A DNA stretch of 64,000 bases from UBA7236 sp044227505 (lineage in GTDB: Bacteria > Bacteroidota > Bacteroidia > Chitinophagales > BACL12). Where the stretch lies: positions 49,594 to 113,593 of the forward strand of contig JBGAWP010000004.1 of assembly GCA_044227505.1 (NCBI GenBank), read 5' to 3'. Below the pieces are notes generated by a model. The model was not told the DNA's origin. It did no database searches and saw nothing but the letters and a program-made list of their open reading frames with translations. The position numbers were made by a program, and so were the translations under genes. Positions 18,965-26,753 of this stretch are shown one piece after another. The first letter of the stretch is position 1; each line of letters opens with the position of its first letter.

Positions 18965-19425
18965 GTGGTGAAGGGTGAGTGGTGAGAATGCTTCTCGTAA
19001 GCCGAATATTTTTACACCTGACTAATGACTCTTGACGGTGAATGGTGAGTAGTGAGTGGTGAGTGTGATCCCGATAGCCGGAAGCATTTATACCTGACCA
19101 ATGACTCTTGACAAATGAGTAATGAGTTATGAGTAATGAGTTTGAATCTGGTAAGCCGAATGGTTTTACTCCTGACGGTGAATGGTGAGTAGTGAATGGT
19201 GAGTGTGATCCCGATAGCCGAATGGTTTTACTCCTGACTAATGACTCTTGACTAATGAATAATGAGTTATGAGTAATGAGTTTGAACCTGGTAAGCCGAA
19301 TGGTTTTACACCTGACTAATGACTCTTGATGGTGAATGGTGAGTAGTGAGTGGTGAGAATGCTTCTCGTAAGCTGAATATTTTTACACCTGACTAATGAC
19401 TCTTGACCAATGACTAATAACTCCC
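18962..19425. repeat. Heptamer-based intergenic repeat array 3
   Basis: No gene lies here. About six superunits each combine GGTGAGT/AGTGAGT heptamers, a core ending AAGCCGAATATT or ATAGCCGAATGG, a T-rich stretch, and CCTGACTAATGACTCTTGAC. The core GCCG (GCTG in the last copy) stands at about 19001, 19077, 19155, 19217, 19295 and 19372, with spacings of 76, 78, 62, 78 and 77 bp, near 11 or 9 heptamers. The first heptamer supplies the RidA stop codon. Confidence 0.9.
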
Positions 19426-19493
19426 GTCATGCTAATGATAAATGCCGGTAAACAAGTTCACCGGCATTGTACATATAAACATAATCACAACAG

Positions 19494-20057
19494 TTATTTT
19501 GCATCTTTTGCCATTTCCTGGCAATGTTCTGCATGTGTCAGATGTTCGCGTAATTTTGGTAAGGTATTGTTTGCTAAAGTTTTAACCTCGGCATTTTCAC
19601 AATCTTCCGCTGCTTTTTCAAAACTGTCAATGGCATCTTTATGATACTTTACCATTACGTCAGAATATTCCTTATCAAAGTCAGCGCCTTCTTTTTTGGA
19701 AAGATTTTCATACTTTCTTTGTGCTTCGTTTTCGGCATAGGTTGGAATGGATATACCCAATTTAGTAGCCAATGCAATTACTTCGGCATGCAGTTTTTTA
19801 TGATCGTTAATAAACATGGTAGCCATGTCTTTTGTTTCCTGCATTGTTGCAGATGTTGCAGCCAGCTCAGACAAGTAAATGCCATCGAGATTCGTTTCAG
19901 CTGCAGCTCTTAAAAATTCTGCATCGGGACCTTTATCATCTCGTTTTTCTTCTTTTGTTAAACCGTCGTCATTCATGTCGGACGTTTTTGAATTGTTACA
20001 AGAAATAATTACCAGTGCAAACACAGGTAACGCAAGAATTAAATTTTTCAATTTCAT
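19494..20057 (-). CDS. DUF4142 domain lipoprotein
   Basis: A 187-residue protein with a lipoprotein signal (MKLKNLILALPVFALVIISC). A DUF4142 helical bundle covers residues about 45-185, with the conserved pattern DAEFLRAAAETNLDGIYLSELA, MATMFINDHKKLHAEV and a final helix with LREHLTHAEHC. DUF4142 is a ferritin-like four-helix bundle of unknown biochemical role, common in Bacteroidota and proteobacterial periplasm and often linked to stress responses. The ATG start follows a stop-free leader, and a small hypothetical gene lies 30 bp upstream on the same strand. Confidence 0.88.
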   Translation of the reverse strand: MKLKNLILALPVFALVIISCNNSKTSDMNDDGLTKEEKRDDKGPDAEFLRAAAETNLDGIYLSELAATSATMQETKDMATMFINDHKKLHAEVIALATKLGISIPTYAENEAQRKYENLSKKEGADFDKEYSDVMVKYHKDAIDSFEKAAEDCENAEVKTLANNTLPKLREHLTHAEHCQEMAKDAK

Positions 20058-20087
20058 AACAGTAGTTTTTGTTTTTTTTTAAATAAA

Positions 20088-20303
20088 TTATAAATAGGAT
20101 GATGGTATTAGTTTTTTGTATTCATCTATTTGTAAAACAGAATCCTTATCTTTTTCATTTTCCAAACATTCTTGAAAATCATTATAGGAATACCATATTT
20201 CCCTGTTATAAAAAGAGAGAAAATGATGAGTTTCTGTGTTATAAAAAGCAAATGCTCGTTTATCTTCCATTAATTTATCTGATAAATCAATAAATTTTAT
20301 CAT
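20088..20303 (-). CDS. Small hypothetical protein
   Basis: A 71-residue product (MIKFIDLSDKLMEDKRAFAF at the start), rich in aromatic and acidic residues, with no membrane segment. I do not recognise the family. It is preferred over the overlapping plus-strand frame because its composition looks like a soluble protein, and its ATG is preceded by a small hairpin (CTGAACA/TGTTCAG at 20305-20325) on the same strand as the downstream DUF4142 gene. It may be a small cytosolic protein cotranscribed with that lipoprotein. Whether it is expressed is uncertain. Confidence 0.5.
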   Translation of the reverse strand: MIKFIDLSDKLMEDKRAFAFYNTETHHFLSFYNREIWYSYNDFQECLENEKDKDSVLQIDEYKKLIPSSYL

Positions 20304-20682
20304 CCTGAACAGTTTTTATGTTCAGATATTGCATTTATTATTCCAACTCATTGGAAAGCCAATAAACCACCAATAATATCGAAAAATGGGTTATTTTGCA
20401 GGATAATGCAATCTACAACTGTGGAAAAAAATACACAAATGAAATAGTATAAATCAAGAAATTTGTAATTATAAAGTGTATTTTATAAAATTTTATATTC
20501 GAGCTATGAGTTCAGGAATTAAGGATCAAAATCAATTGAATAAATTAAAAAAAAGTTTCGTTTGTAAAATTAAATTTCATAATTAGGAGATAATTAAGCA
20601 TAAATGCCATGTCCTTAATTGCAATATGAAATAGAAAATATCTCATATAGGCTTTTAATGAATTAATTAAAAACATATTATT
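20304..20682. other. AT-rich intergenic region without recognised gene
   Basis: About 380 bp of AT-rich sequence between the small hypothetical gene and the stop of the EamA transporter. Apart from a 7-bp-stem hairpin at 20305-20325 I see no gene, RNA or heptamer array. Confidence 0.6.
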
Positions 20683-21606
20683 TCAATTAGTCATTGAAAT
20701 TTTTGTATTTTCTTCCTTTCCAATTTTGGTCTTTTTCCCCGGATAATTCAACACATATATCCCCAATAAAATAAACAACATCCCGATCAAGTGATGGAAA
20801 AATAATTGTTCCCCATCTAAAAATCCTATTATGATAGCCACAACAGGAATGAGATAGGTAACTAATGAGCCGAAAATGGCATCTGTGCGCTGCACTAATG
20901 CATAATATCCTATGGATGCTACCACAGTGCCGAAAAAGGAAAGTGCAATTATGCTGGATAAACTGATTCGAAAGAATTCATCGTTTGCATGCGACATAAA
21001 ACCAGTGCTGAATAAATAAATAATTGCGGGAATACCGATAAAAGAAAATCCAACGGCTCCTAAAACCAGTGGATGTGCGGTTTGCAAATATCTTTTTACA
21101 AGATTTGCACTAGTTGCATAACTAATGGTAGCAACAAAAATGGGCAATGCAAATAATAAATTACTTTGGCCGCTTGCAGAATGATCAAATACTACCAAAA
21201 CCACTGCACCCGCTAAAGCTATTATCAATCCAAGTAATTTATTTTTTTCGAATTTCATTCCGAAAAGCAATACGCCAAGCACGAATGTAAATACCGGTGT
21301 TAGAGAATTTAATACACCGGTAATGCCGCTTTCAATATGCGTTTGTGAAAAAGTAAAACAAAAGGCAGGTAATCCGCTTCCGAAAAATCCAACCATGCAA
21401 TAATATTTTATTTCACTTCTTTTTATTTTTTTGTAGTGAATGAAAATAAATGGAAGGGTTGCAATAAAAGAAAAAGAAATACGAATTGCAGCAACCTGAT
21501 CCCAGCTAAAGGTTTTTAATCCATATTTCATAAAAATGAACGAAAATCCCCAAATCATGCTGAGAACGATGAGGAGGAGCCAGTTTTGGGTGGAATATTT
21601 TTGCAT
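20683..21606 (-). CDS. EamA/DMT family transporter
   Basis: 307 residues with about ten hydrophobic segments and the two-fold EamA repeat. Each half carries the typical pattern, for example MIWGFSFIFMKYGL near the N-terminus and LFALPIFVATISYATSANLVKRYL at the start of the second half. A short hydrophilic tail ends it. Family members export amino acids, nucleosides or other metabolites from the cytoplasm, and no substrate can be assigned here. The ATG at 21606 gives the standard N-terminus. The region upstream of the start is entirely repeat array, so its promoter must lie within or next to repeats. Confidence 0.9.
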   Translation of the reverse strand: MQKYSTQNWLLLIVLSMIWGFSFIFMKYGLKTFSWDQVAAIRISFSFIATLPFIFIHYKKIKRSEIKYYCMVGFFGSGLPAFCFTFSQTHIESGITGVLNSLTPVFTFVLGVLLFGMKFEKNKLLGLIIALAGAVVLVVFDHSASGQSNLLFALPIFVATISYATSANLVKRYLQTAHPLVLGAVGFSFIGIPAIIYLFSTGFMSHANDEFFRISLSSIIALSFFGTVVASIGYYALVQRTDAIFGSLVTYLIPVVAIIIGFLDGEQLFFHHLIGMLFILLGIYVLNYPGKKTKIGKEENTKISMTN

Positions 21607-21618
21607 TGGTGATTTTCT

Positions 21619-22172
21619 TCGATGAGTAATGAGTTATGAGTAATGAGTTTAGCCCTGCACGGATCATACTCTTATTTCTACATGTTACATTTTTCTTTCC
21701 TGTACGACTAAAAATTTCAATCCAACGATGGTCCCACTCATTACTCATTTAGTGAATGGTGAGTAGTGAGTGGTGAGCTTATTCCTGCATACATCAAACA
21801 ATATTTACTGATTTTTACATTTTACTTTCCTGAATGAGTAATGAGTTATGAGTTATGAGTTTTAGCCCTGCTCGCATTATACTTTTATTTCTTCACATTA
21901 TATTTTACTTTCCTGAAGGACTGAAATTATCAATCCATCGTTTGACCCACTCATAACTCATTATTCATAACTCTTTGAATGAGTAATGAGTTTTAGCCCT
22001 GCTCGCATTATACTCTTATTTCTTCACATTACATTTTCCTCTCCTGAAGGAATAAAATTACCAATCCTTCGAATAACCCTCTTCATTTTCCTTACATCAC
22101 CTTCCTTCCTTTTTTCCCTTAGACCCTTCCCTTCGATTCTTCGAATCTTCTCCCTTCGATTCTTTGATTGCC
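21619..22172. repeat. Heptamer-based intergenic repeat array 4 with inverted heptamer ends
   Basis: No gene lies here. Superunits have ATGAGTA/ATGAGTT heptamers on the left, an inner block starting AGCCCTGC (21651, 21864 and 21995) with TTTCTTCACATTA and CTTTCCTGAAGGA, and the reverse-complement heptamers (ACTCATT, ACTCATA) on the right. Each unit is thus bounded by short inverted repeats that could fold into a stem. The obgE-proximal end is a pyrimidine-rich run with repeats of CCCTTCGATTCTT. Confidence 0.88.
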
Positions 22173-23165
22173 TCACCCATTCAATTCTTGCCAAATAACA
22201 TCCTTCAATTTATCCAAATTCTTTCCTGTATGTGAGGAAATAAAGATCGGATCTAATTTTTTGGGTAATTCTTTTTTAAGCATTTTTTCCAATTCTGCAT
22301 CTATAAGATCGCATTTTGTAATAGCGAGAATTATTTTTTTGGATAATAATTCTTTATTGTATTTTTTTAATTCGCTGAGCAGAATTTTATAGGTTGTTTT
22401 GATATCCTTATCCTCACAACTGATTAAAAATAACAAAGCGGAATTGCGTTCAATATGTTTTAAAAACCGAATTCCCAATCCTTTGCCTTCGCTAGCACCT
22501 TCAATTATTCCCGGAATATCCGCCATAATAAATGATTTATGATCGCGGTAGGAAACAATACCCAAATTCGGCACCAGGGTGGTGAATGCGTAATCGGCAA
22601 TTTCTGGTTTTGCAGCGGATAATACGGATAATAAGGTAGATTTTCCGGCATTCGGGAAACCTACAAGTCCAACATCGGCTAAAACCTTTAATTCCAAAAT
22701 TTTCCAGGCTTCAATTCCGGGTTCACCGGGTTGAGCATATTGAGGGGTTTGTTTTGTAGGGGATTTGAAATTATTATTTCCCAATCCGCCTCTGCCACCC
22801 GGAATCCAGATTATTTCCTGACCATCGTCTACAATTTCTGCCTCGATAGCACCGGTTTCAAAATCTTTGGCAACGGTTCCGAGTGGAACTTCCAATATAA
22901 TATCCTCTCCTTCCTTTCCGGTTCTTAGTTGTCCAACCCCATAATCCCCTGATCTTGCAATTACGTGTTTGCGATATTTTAGATGTAAAAGCGTCCATAG
23001 TTGGGCATTACCCCTTAATATAATATGTCCTCCTCTACCCCCGTCACCGCCATCAGGCCCACCTTTCATGGTGTTTTTATCGCGGTGAAAGTGCACGCTT
23101 CCGGCGCCACCGTTACCGCTTTTGCAATGTATTTTTACGTAATCAACAAAGTTTTGTTTTTCCAT
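22173..23165 (-). CDS. obgE: GTPase ObgE/CgtA
   Basis: Obg is an essential ribosome-associated GTPase acting in 50S assembly and stress control. The N-terminal glycine-rich Obg fold is present (VKIHCKSGNGGAGSVHFHRD, GPDGGDGGRGG). The G domain has G1 GFPNAGKST, G3 DIPGIIEGA, G4 TKCDL and G5 ISSHTGKNL. At 330 residues it is the short form without a C-terminal OCT domain, usual in Bacteroidota. The ATG at 23165 gives the canonical start. The final Gly codon and the stop read GGGTGA, continuing as GGTGAGG, a heptamer-like word. adk lies 34 bp upstream on the same strand. Confidence 0.97.
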   Translation of the reverse strand: MEKQNFVDYVKIHCKSGNGGAGSVHFHRDKNTMKGGPDGGDGGRGGHIILRGNAQLWTLLHLKYRKHVIARSGDYGVGQLRTGKEGEDIILEVPLGTVAKDFETGAIEAEIVDDGQEIIWIPGGRGGLGNNNFKSPTKQTPQYAQPGEPGIEAWKILELKVLADVGLVGFPNAGKSTLLSVLSAAKPEIADYAFTTLVPNLGIVSYRDHKSFIMADIPGIIEGASEGKGLGIRFLKHIERNSALLFLISCEDKDIKTTYKILLSELKKYNKELLSKKIILAITKCDLIDAELEKMLKKELPKKLDPIFISSHTGKNLDKLKDVIWQELNG

Positions 23166-23199
23166 TTTTGAGCAGGTTTTCCTGCTGTTTCCCTCTTAT

Positions 23200-23799
23200 T
23201 TAGCTATCTGAATGTTTTGACGCCACAGTATTTACCGCAGCTTTCAAAGCGTTAAAAATTGTATCAATACTACCAACTCCCTCAATCTCCATCAAAAGAT
23301 CCTGATCTTTATAATATTCCGCCACAGGTTCGGTTTTGAGACGATATTCCTGAACACGTTTGCGTATGGTATCCACGTCCATATCATCTGTTCTTCCACT
23401 GGTCAATCCTCTGTTAAGTATGCGTTGCGTAAGTTCTTCCTCTTCCACAACAAGACTTAAAACACAACTTACACTCGTTCCTTTATCGAGCAACATGCTA
23501 TCCAACGCTACTGCCTGCGCTTTAGTTCTGGGAAAACCATCGAAGATAATTCCGTGTTTTTGTTTGTTTCTGGCTTCTTCCACTGCTCCTCCCAACATTC
23601 CGATAACCACTTCATCAGGAACAAGTTTGCCTTCATCCATGAACTTTTTTGCTTCCATTCCCAGGCTGGTTCCCTCACTGATCTGATTGCGCAACAGGTC
23701 GCCGGTAGAGATATGCAACAAATTAAAATGTTCCTTCAACTTCTCTGCCTGTGTGCCTTTCCCGCTTCCCGGAGGGCCAAATAGTATAATGTTTGTCAT
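23200..23799 (-). CDS. adk: Adenylate kinase
   Basis: Adenylate kinase interconverts ATP plus AMP and two ADP in the cytoplasm. The P-loop GPPGSGKGT is at residues 8-16, the AMP-binding HISTGDLLR and DGFPRTKAQA follow, and the lid segment is the short type (NRGLTSGRTDDMDVDTIRKR) without zinc-binding cysteines. The 199-residue length is normal for the short-lid enzyme. A TATCTTTG promoter box lies 23 bp upstream of the ATG. obgE follows on the same strand, so the two may be cotranscribed, an arrangement of housekeeping genes. Confidence 0.97.
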   Translation of the reverse strand: MTNIILFGPPGSGKGTQAEKLKEHFNLLHISTGDLLRNQISEGTSLGMEAKKFMDEGKLVPDEVVIGMLGGAVEEARNKQKHGIIFDGFPRTKAQAVALDSMLLDKGTSVSCVLSLVVEEEELTQRILNRGLTSGRTDDMDVDTIRKRVQEYRLKTEPVAEYYKDQDLLMEIEGVGSIDTIFNALKAAVNTVASKHSDS

Positions 23800-23822
23800 T
23801 GAATAGTTTATTAAAAAGTATG

Positions 23823-23830
23823 CAAAGATA
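23823..23830 (-). promoter_or_regulatory. TAnnTTTG box (TATCTTTG) for adk
   Basis: On the minus strand this reads TATCTTTG, an exact -7 consensus match, giving a leader of about 15-20 nt before the adk ATG at 23799. Promoter use is inferred. Confidence 0.5.
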
Positions 23831-23925
23831 ACAGGCTTAGGCGGATTTGCCTTGATCTGACCCCCATATTTACACGTATATACATTGAACCTTTATGGTG
23901 TTAAAATGATTATTATTATTAAACT

Positions 23926-23933
23926 TACCTTTG
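23926..23933 (+). promoter_or_regulatory. TAnnTTTG box (TACCTTTG) for the MNT-like gene
   Basis: This exact -7 consensus match ends 4 bp before the ATG at 23938, the same geometry as at cysS, and implies a nearly leaderless mRNA. Confidence 0.48.
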
Positions 23934-23937
23934 GGAT

Positions 23938-24234
23938 ATGACTTTATTGGAAAAGATTATGGAAACATTGCTGAAAAATAAACAATATCTCGCTTCTAAA
24001 TATGGAGTAAGTAGTATCGGTTTATTCGGGGAATCGGTTACAGAAGATTTCCATTCAGGCAGTGAAATTGATATCATTGTAGACTTCAAAAAACCAATCG
24101 GTCTTGAAATAGTAGACCTCGGCGACGAACTCGAAAAACTTCTAGGTCACAAAGTGGACCTTGTTTCAAAAAACGGTTTGGAAAAAGATTATTACAAAGT
24201 GTTTAGAAAGGAAATTTTGTATGTTGGAAAATGA
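23938..24234 (+). CDS. Orphan MNT-type nucleotidyltransferase-like protein
   Basis: 98 residues matching the minimal nucleotidyltransferase (MntA-like) family: helix, then GLFGESV, then GSEIDIIVDF and a third strand KVDLVSK. In active MntA antitoxins the motif is GS-x10-D-x-D, and here the aligned residues are G31-E32 and E43-x-D45, so both the Ser and the first Asp are changed to Glu. MntA normally pairs with a HepT toxin, but no HepT-sized gene follows; the next 130 bp are repeats. It may be a degraded antitoxin or a diverged solitary enzyme. Family assignment is firm, activity is doubtful. Confidence 0.8.
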   Translation: MTLLEKIMETLLKNKQYLASKYGVSSIGLFGESVTEDFHSGSEIDIIVDFKKPIGLEIVDLGDELEKLLGHKVDLVSKNGLEKDYYKVFRKEILYVGK

Positions 24235-24240
24235 TGGCCA

Positions 24241-24393
24241 TTTGTTAATTTGGTAATCTGGTAATTTGTTAATTTGTTAATCCGTTAAGGCCGGCTGTTC
24301 CATTATCAATTATCAATTGTCAATTGTCAATTTTTCCCGGCTGTTCATCGGTACATTGGTACATCTTTTTTCATCGGTACATTATCATTATCC
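24241..24393. repeat. Octamer/heptamer word array 5
   Basis: Three word types follow one another. Octamers of the form TTTGTTAA/TTTGGTAA come first, then the anchor GGCTGTTC and heptamers TCAATTA/TCAATTG, then GGCTGTTC again and octamers TCGGTACAT/TGGTACAT. The last word runs into the 3' end of the sugar dehydrogenase gene and encodes its final Met-Tyr-Arg-stop. The anchor GGCTGTTC also begins the inverted repeat at 41469. Confidence 0.82.
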
Positions 24394-25489
24394 TATCATC
24401 ATTCCTCTCCGGATTTCCTCTCCCGTCTTCATTGCTTGTGCTAAAAACAATACTACCATCTGGTGCATTAATAATATTTCTCAAGCGACCATAAATTTGT
24501 GGGAATAATTGTTTTTCATTTTTATTAATGAGTACATGATTTTTGTCGACATCAAATTGTACCAATCTTTCTCCTCTTAAACAGGCAAATATTATACTGC
24601 CAACTTCCGTGTTCTGTTCATTAAAATCATCCACATAAATAATTCCACCGGGCGCCCAGGTATCTTCGCCGCTGTGTGCAAATGGGAGAATTGTTCCGCT
24701 TGAGGTATTACCTCCAATTACTTTTGGCCAGCCGTAATTTTTTCCCTTTTCAATAATATTTACTTCATCGTGACAACACCATCCATTCAATTCACCGCTT
24801 GGTCCGTGTTCAGTTGCAAACATGGTTCCATCAGGAGTCCAGCATAATCCCTGCACATTGCGATGACCATAACTCCAGATATAATTTTTAAATGGATTAT
24901 CTGCAGGAATATTTCCCTCTCTGTCCATTCGCAATATTTTTCCCGCATTACTTGTAAGATCTTGTGCGGAATTAGGATCGCGTGCGTCACCGGTTCCAAC
25001 GTATAAATATCCATCAGGCCCAAAACGCAATATTCCCCCATCGTGAAAAAACTTTTTTGGAATAGAATCCAACAGGATTTTATTTTCTGTTAAAATTTCA
25101 TTTTCAAATTTCAACTGTACTACCCGGTTTCCTGAAGGCATTGTTTCATAAATAAAAATATAGTGATTTTTTTCAAAATCGGGATCCACAACCAAACCCA
25201 ATAAACCACCTTCGGCTTTTGCACTAATGTCGCGGGTCATCAACAATTTAACTTCCTTGGTTTTAAGATCTACCACTGAGATACGACCCGGACGTTCATT
25301 AAATACCAACCTGCCATCGGGTAGAAAGTCCATTCCCCAGGGCACCTCCAAATCCTGCGCCAACACCTCTGGATCCTTTGGCAACAGCACCTTCTGAGCA
25401 TTAGGATTGGGTTTATTTTGCGAACTGCAATTAAACAGCAGCGTTACAGAGATACAAAGCAGGTAAACACTTAAATTTTTCATCATCAT
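24371..25489 (-). CDS. PQQ-dependent sugar dehydrogenase family lipoprotein
   Basis: This six-bladed beta-propeller belongs to the soluble glucose dehydrogenase/Hhip-like family, which oxidises aldose sugars with PQQ in the periplasm. Typical stretches are LEVPWGMDFLPDGRLVFNER, GLLGLVVDPDFEKNHYIF, HDGGILRFGPDGYLYVGTGD, SYGHRNVQGLCW and GKNYGWPKVIGG; HDGG and GHRN include known PQQ and sugar contacts. A lipoprotein signal (LLFNCSS) anchors it. Four start codons stand in a row (TTG and three ATGs), and I take the first ATG. The last three residues (Met-Tyr-Arg) and the stop are encoded by an octamer repeat. No PQQ biosynthesis genes are in the window. Confidence 0.88.
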   Translation of the reverse strand: MMMKNLSVYLLCISVTLLFNCSSQNKPNPNAQKVLLPKDPEVLAQDLEVPWGMDFLPDGRLVFNERPGRISVVDLKTKEVKLLMTRDISAKAEGGLLGLVVDPDFEKNHYIFIYETMPSGNRVVQLKFENEILTENKILLDSIPKKFFHDGGILRFGPDGYLYVGTGDARDPNSAQDLTSNAGKILRMDREGNIPADNPFKNYIWSYGHRNVQGLCWTPDGTMFATEHGPSGELNGWCCHDEVNIIEKGKNYGWPKVIGGNTSSGTILPFAHSGEDTWAPGGIIYVDDFNEQNTEVGSIIFACLRGERLVQFDVDKNHVLINKNEKQLFPQIYGRLRNIINAPDGSIVFSTSNEDGRGNPERNDDRIMIMYR

Positions 25490-25552
25490 CAAAATTAAAA
25501 ATAGAAAACGGTTTGTTAAATTACATACATTTTATAACTTTATAGAATAATT

Positions 25553-25972
25553 ATGAAATTATTCAACATCATATTGGGATCAGTTATAGTATTTTTTATT
25601 GTAATGTTTCTGCGTTGCGAAAAGGTTACAGAAATTACTGAACTTACGAAAAATACTGAAAGTTTACAAATTGTATTTTACAACGATTCCGTTCCAAATA
25701 AAATAGTAGAGATCACCGATAAAAATGAAATAAAAAAATTCGGGAAATTTATTTCCGACAAAGACACACCATTATACAAATGCAGTTATGATGGACAGAT
25801 CATTTTTGTATTAAATAATGATGTTGCAATTGGCAAAAAAAATACCATCACCATGGAATTTAATCTGCAGCCTGATTGCACACATGTTGCTTATATGTAT
25901 GCGGAAGGATTGCGGACAAAAGAATTGAGTGAGGAGGGGGTGGAGTATTTGAAAAATGTGAATGGTGAGTAG
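25553..25972 (+). CDS. Hypothetical small lipoprotein-like protein
   Basis: 139 residues with a hydrophobic N-terminus (LFNIILGSVIVFFIVMF) followed by a Cys in LRCEK. This could be a lipoprotein signal, though the Arg before Cys is unusual, or a single membrane anchor. The rest looks like a small beta-rich exported domain with two further cysteines (YKCSYDG, PDCTHVA) that could pair. I do not recognise a family. It is divergent from the sugar dehydrogenase. The last residues Gly-Glu and the stop TAG are encoded in heptamers GGTGAGT AGTCAGT, another gene end formed by repeat sequence. Confidence 0.65.
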   Translation: MKLFNIILGSVIVFFIVMFLRCEKVTEITELTKNTESLQIVFYNDSVPNKIVEITDKNEIKKFGKFISDKDTPLYKCSYDGQIIFVLNNDVAIGKKNTITMEFNLQPDCTHVAYMYAEGLRTKELSEEGVEYLKNVNGE

Positions 25973-26233
25973 TCAGTAGTAAGGAAGCTCCGATTGGAAC
26001 TTTAATCGCGATTCAACAAATGAGTAATGAATAGATTCTCGTTAACCTGATAATTATACTCCTCCTTAATGATTCCTGACAGTAAGGTGAGTGGTGAATG
26101 GTTAGTGGTGAGTAAATCCTCGACGACCTGATTATACTACTCCTGACTAATGACTTCTGACAATTTACAAATGATAATTCACAATTTAAAAGTTTGTTAC
26201 CGCTAAGCCGGATTCACGTCTCACGATTCACGA
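25963..26233. repeat. Heptamer-based intergenic repeat array 6
   Basis: Heptamers GGTGAGT/AGTCAGT at the left end form the stop of the upstream plus-strand gene, and ATTCACG/TCTCACG/ATTCACG at 26212-26232 form the last five codons and stop of hpt on the minus strand. Between them are two diverged superunits with cores (GTTAACCTGATAATTATACTCC and a related copy, both broken here by substitutions) followed by CCTGACTAATGACTTCTGAC-like words. No gene lies inside. Confidence 0.85.
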
Positions 26234-26747
26234 CCCTCCATATCCCATCCAAATTCCTCCCCTTTTCCTCATAATCCAAACCATATCCCACAACAAATAC
26301 ATCGGGAATTTCGAAGCCGATGAGGTCTGCATTAAAAGAATTTAGTCGTGGGATATTTTTTTGTAATAAGGCAATTGTAGTGATTGTTGCCGGTTCTAAT
26401 TTTTCAATTTCCTGATGCAGATAAAAGATGGTTTTTCCTGTGTCGATTATATCTTCAATTATTACAATATGCCTGTTTTTTAAATTGCTGTTTATACCAC
26501 TAAAGGCATGAATTTTTCCTGAGGATGTACCTGTATAGGATTTTATTCTGGTAAATATTGTTTCACAGTTGCTATTAAATTGGCGAATAAGATCGGCGGC
26601 AAAAATAAATGCACCATTTAATACAATAATAAAAACGGGATCCTTTCCGACGAATTTTTTATTGAGTTCAATTCCTAATTCGCGAATTCGTACCTGTATT
26701 TTTTCAGGAGAAATATAGGGCTCAAACTCGAGATCATGTATTTGCAA
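26214..26747 (-). CDS. hpt: Hypoxanthine phosphoribosyltransferase
   Basis: This purine-salvage enzyme converts hypoxanthine or guanine plus PRPP to IMP or GMP in the cytoplasm. The PRPP-binding motif VIIEDIIDTGKTIFYL is intact, together with the flexible loop KSYTGTSSGK and PDVFVVGYGLDY in the base-binding region. The 177-residue length is normal. No ATG is available, so the TTG at 26747 is used; it gives MQIHDLEFEPYIS, which aligns with family N-termini. The last residues (VNRET) and the stop are encoded by three heptamers, so the C-terminus has been rewritten by a repeat. It is cotranscribed with the LysM gene 6 bp upstream. Confidence 0.94.
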   Translation of the reverse strand: MQIHDLEFEPYISPEKIQVRIRELGIELNKKFVGKDPVFIIVLNGAFIFAADLIRQFNSNCETIFTRIKSYTGTSSGKIHAFSGINSNLKNRHIVIIEDIIDTGKTIFYLHQEIEKLEPATITTIALLQKNIPRLNSFNADLIGFEIPDVFVVGYGLDYEEKGRNLDGIWRVVNRET

Positions 26748-26753
26748 GTTATG

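Noticed and set aside
18962..19425. Regularly spaced repeats as a CRISPR array
   Set aside because: The units are degenerate, there are no unique spacers of constant length, and no cas genes are in the window.
20099..20293. Plus-strand 64-codon frame opposite the small hypothetical gene
   Set aside because: It is antisense to the better-looking minus-strand frame and its composition is that of a shadow frame.
23938..24234. A complete HepT/MntA toxin-antitoxin pair
   Set aside because: There is no HepT-sized frame on either side.
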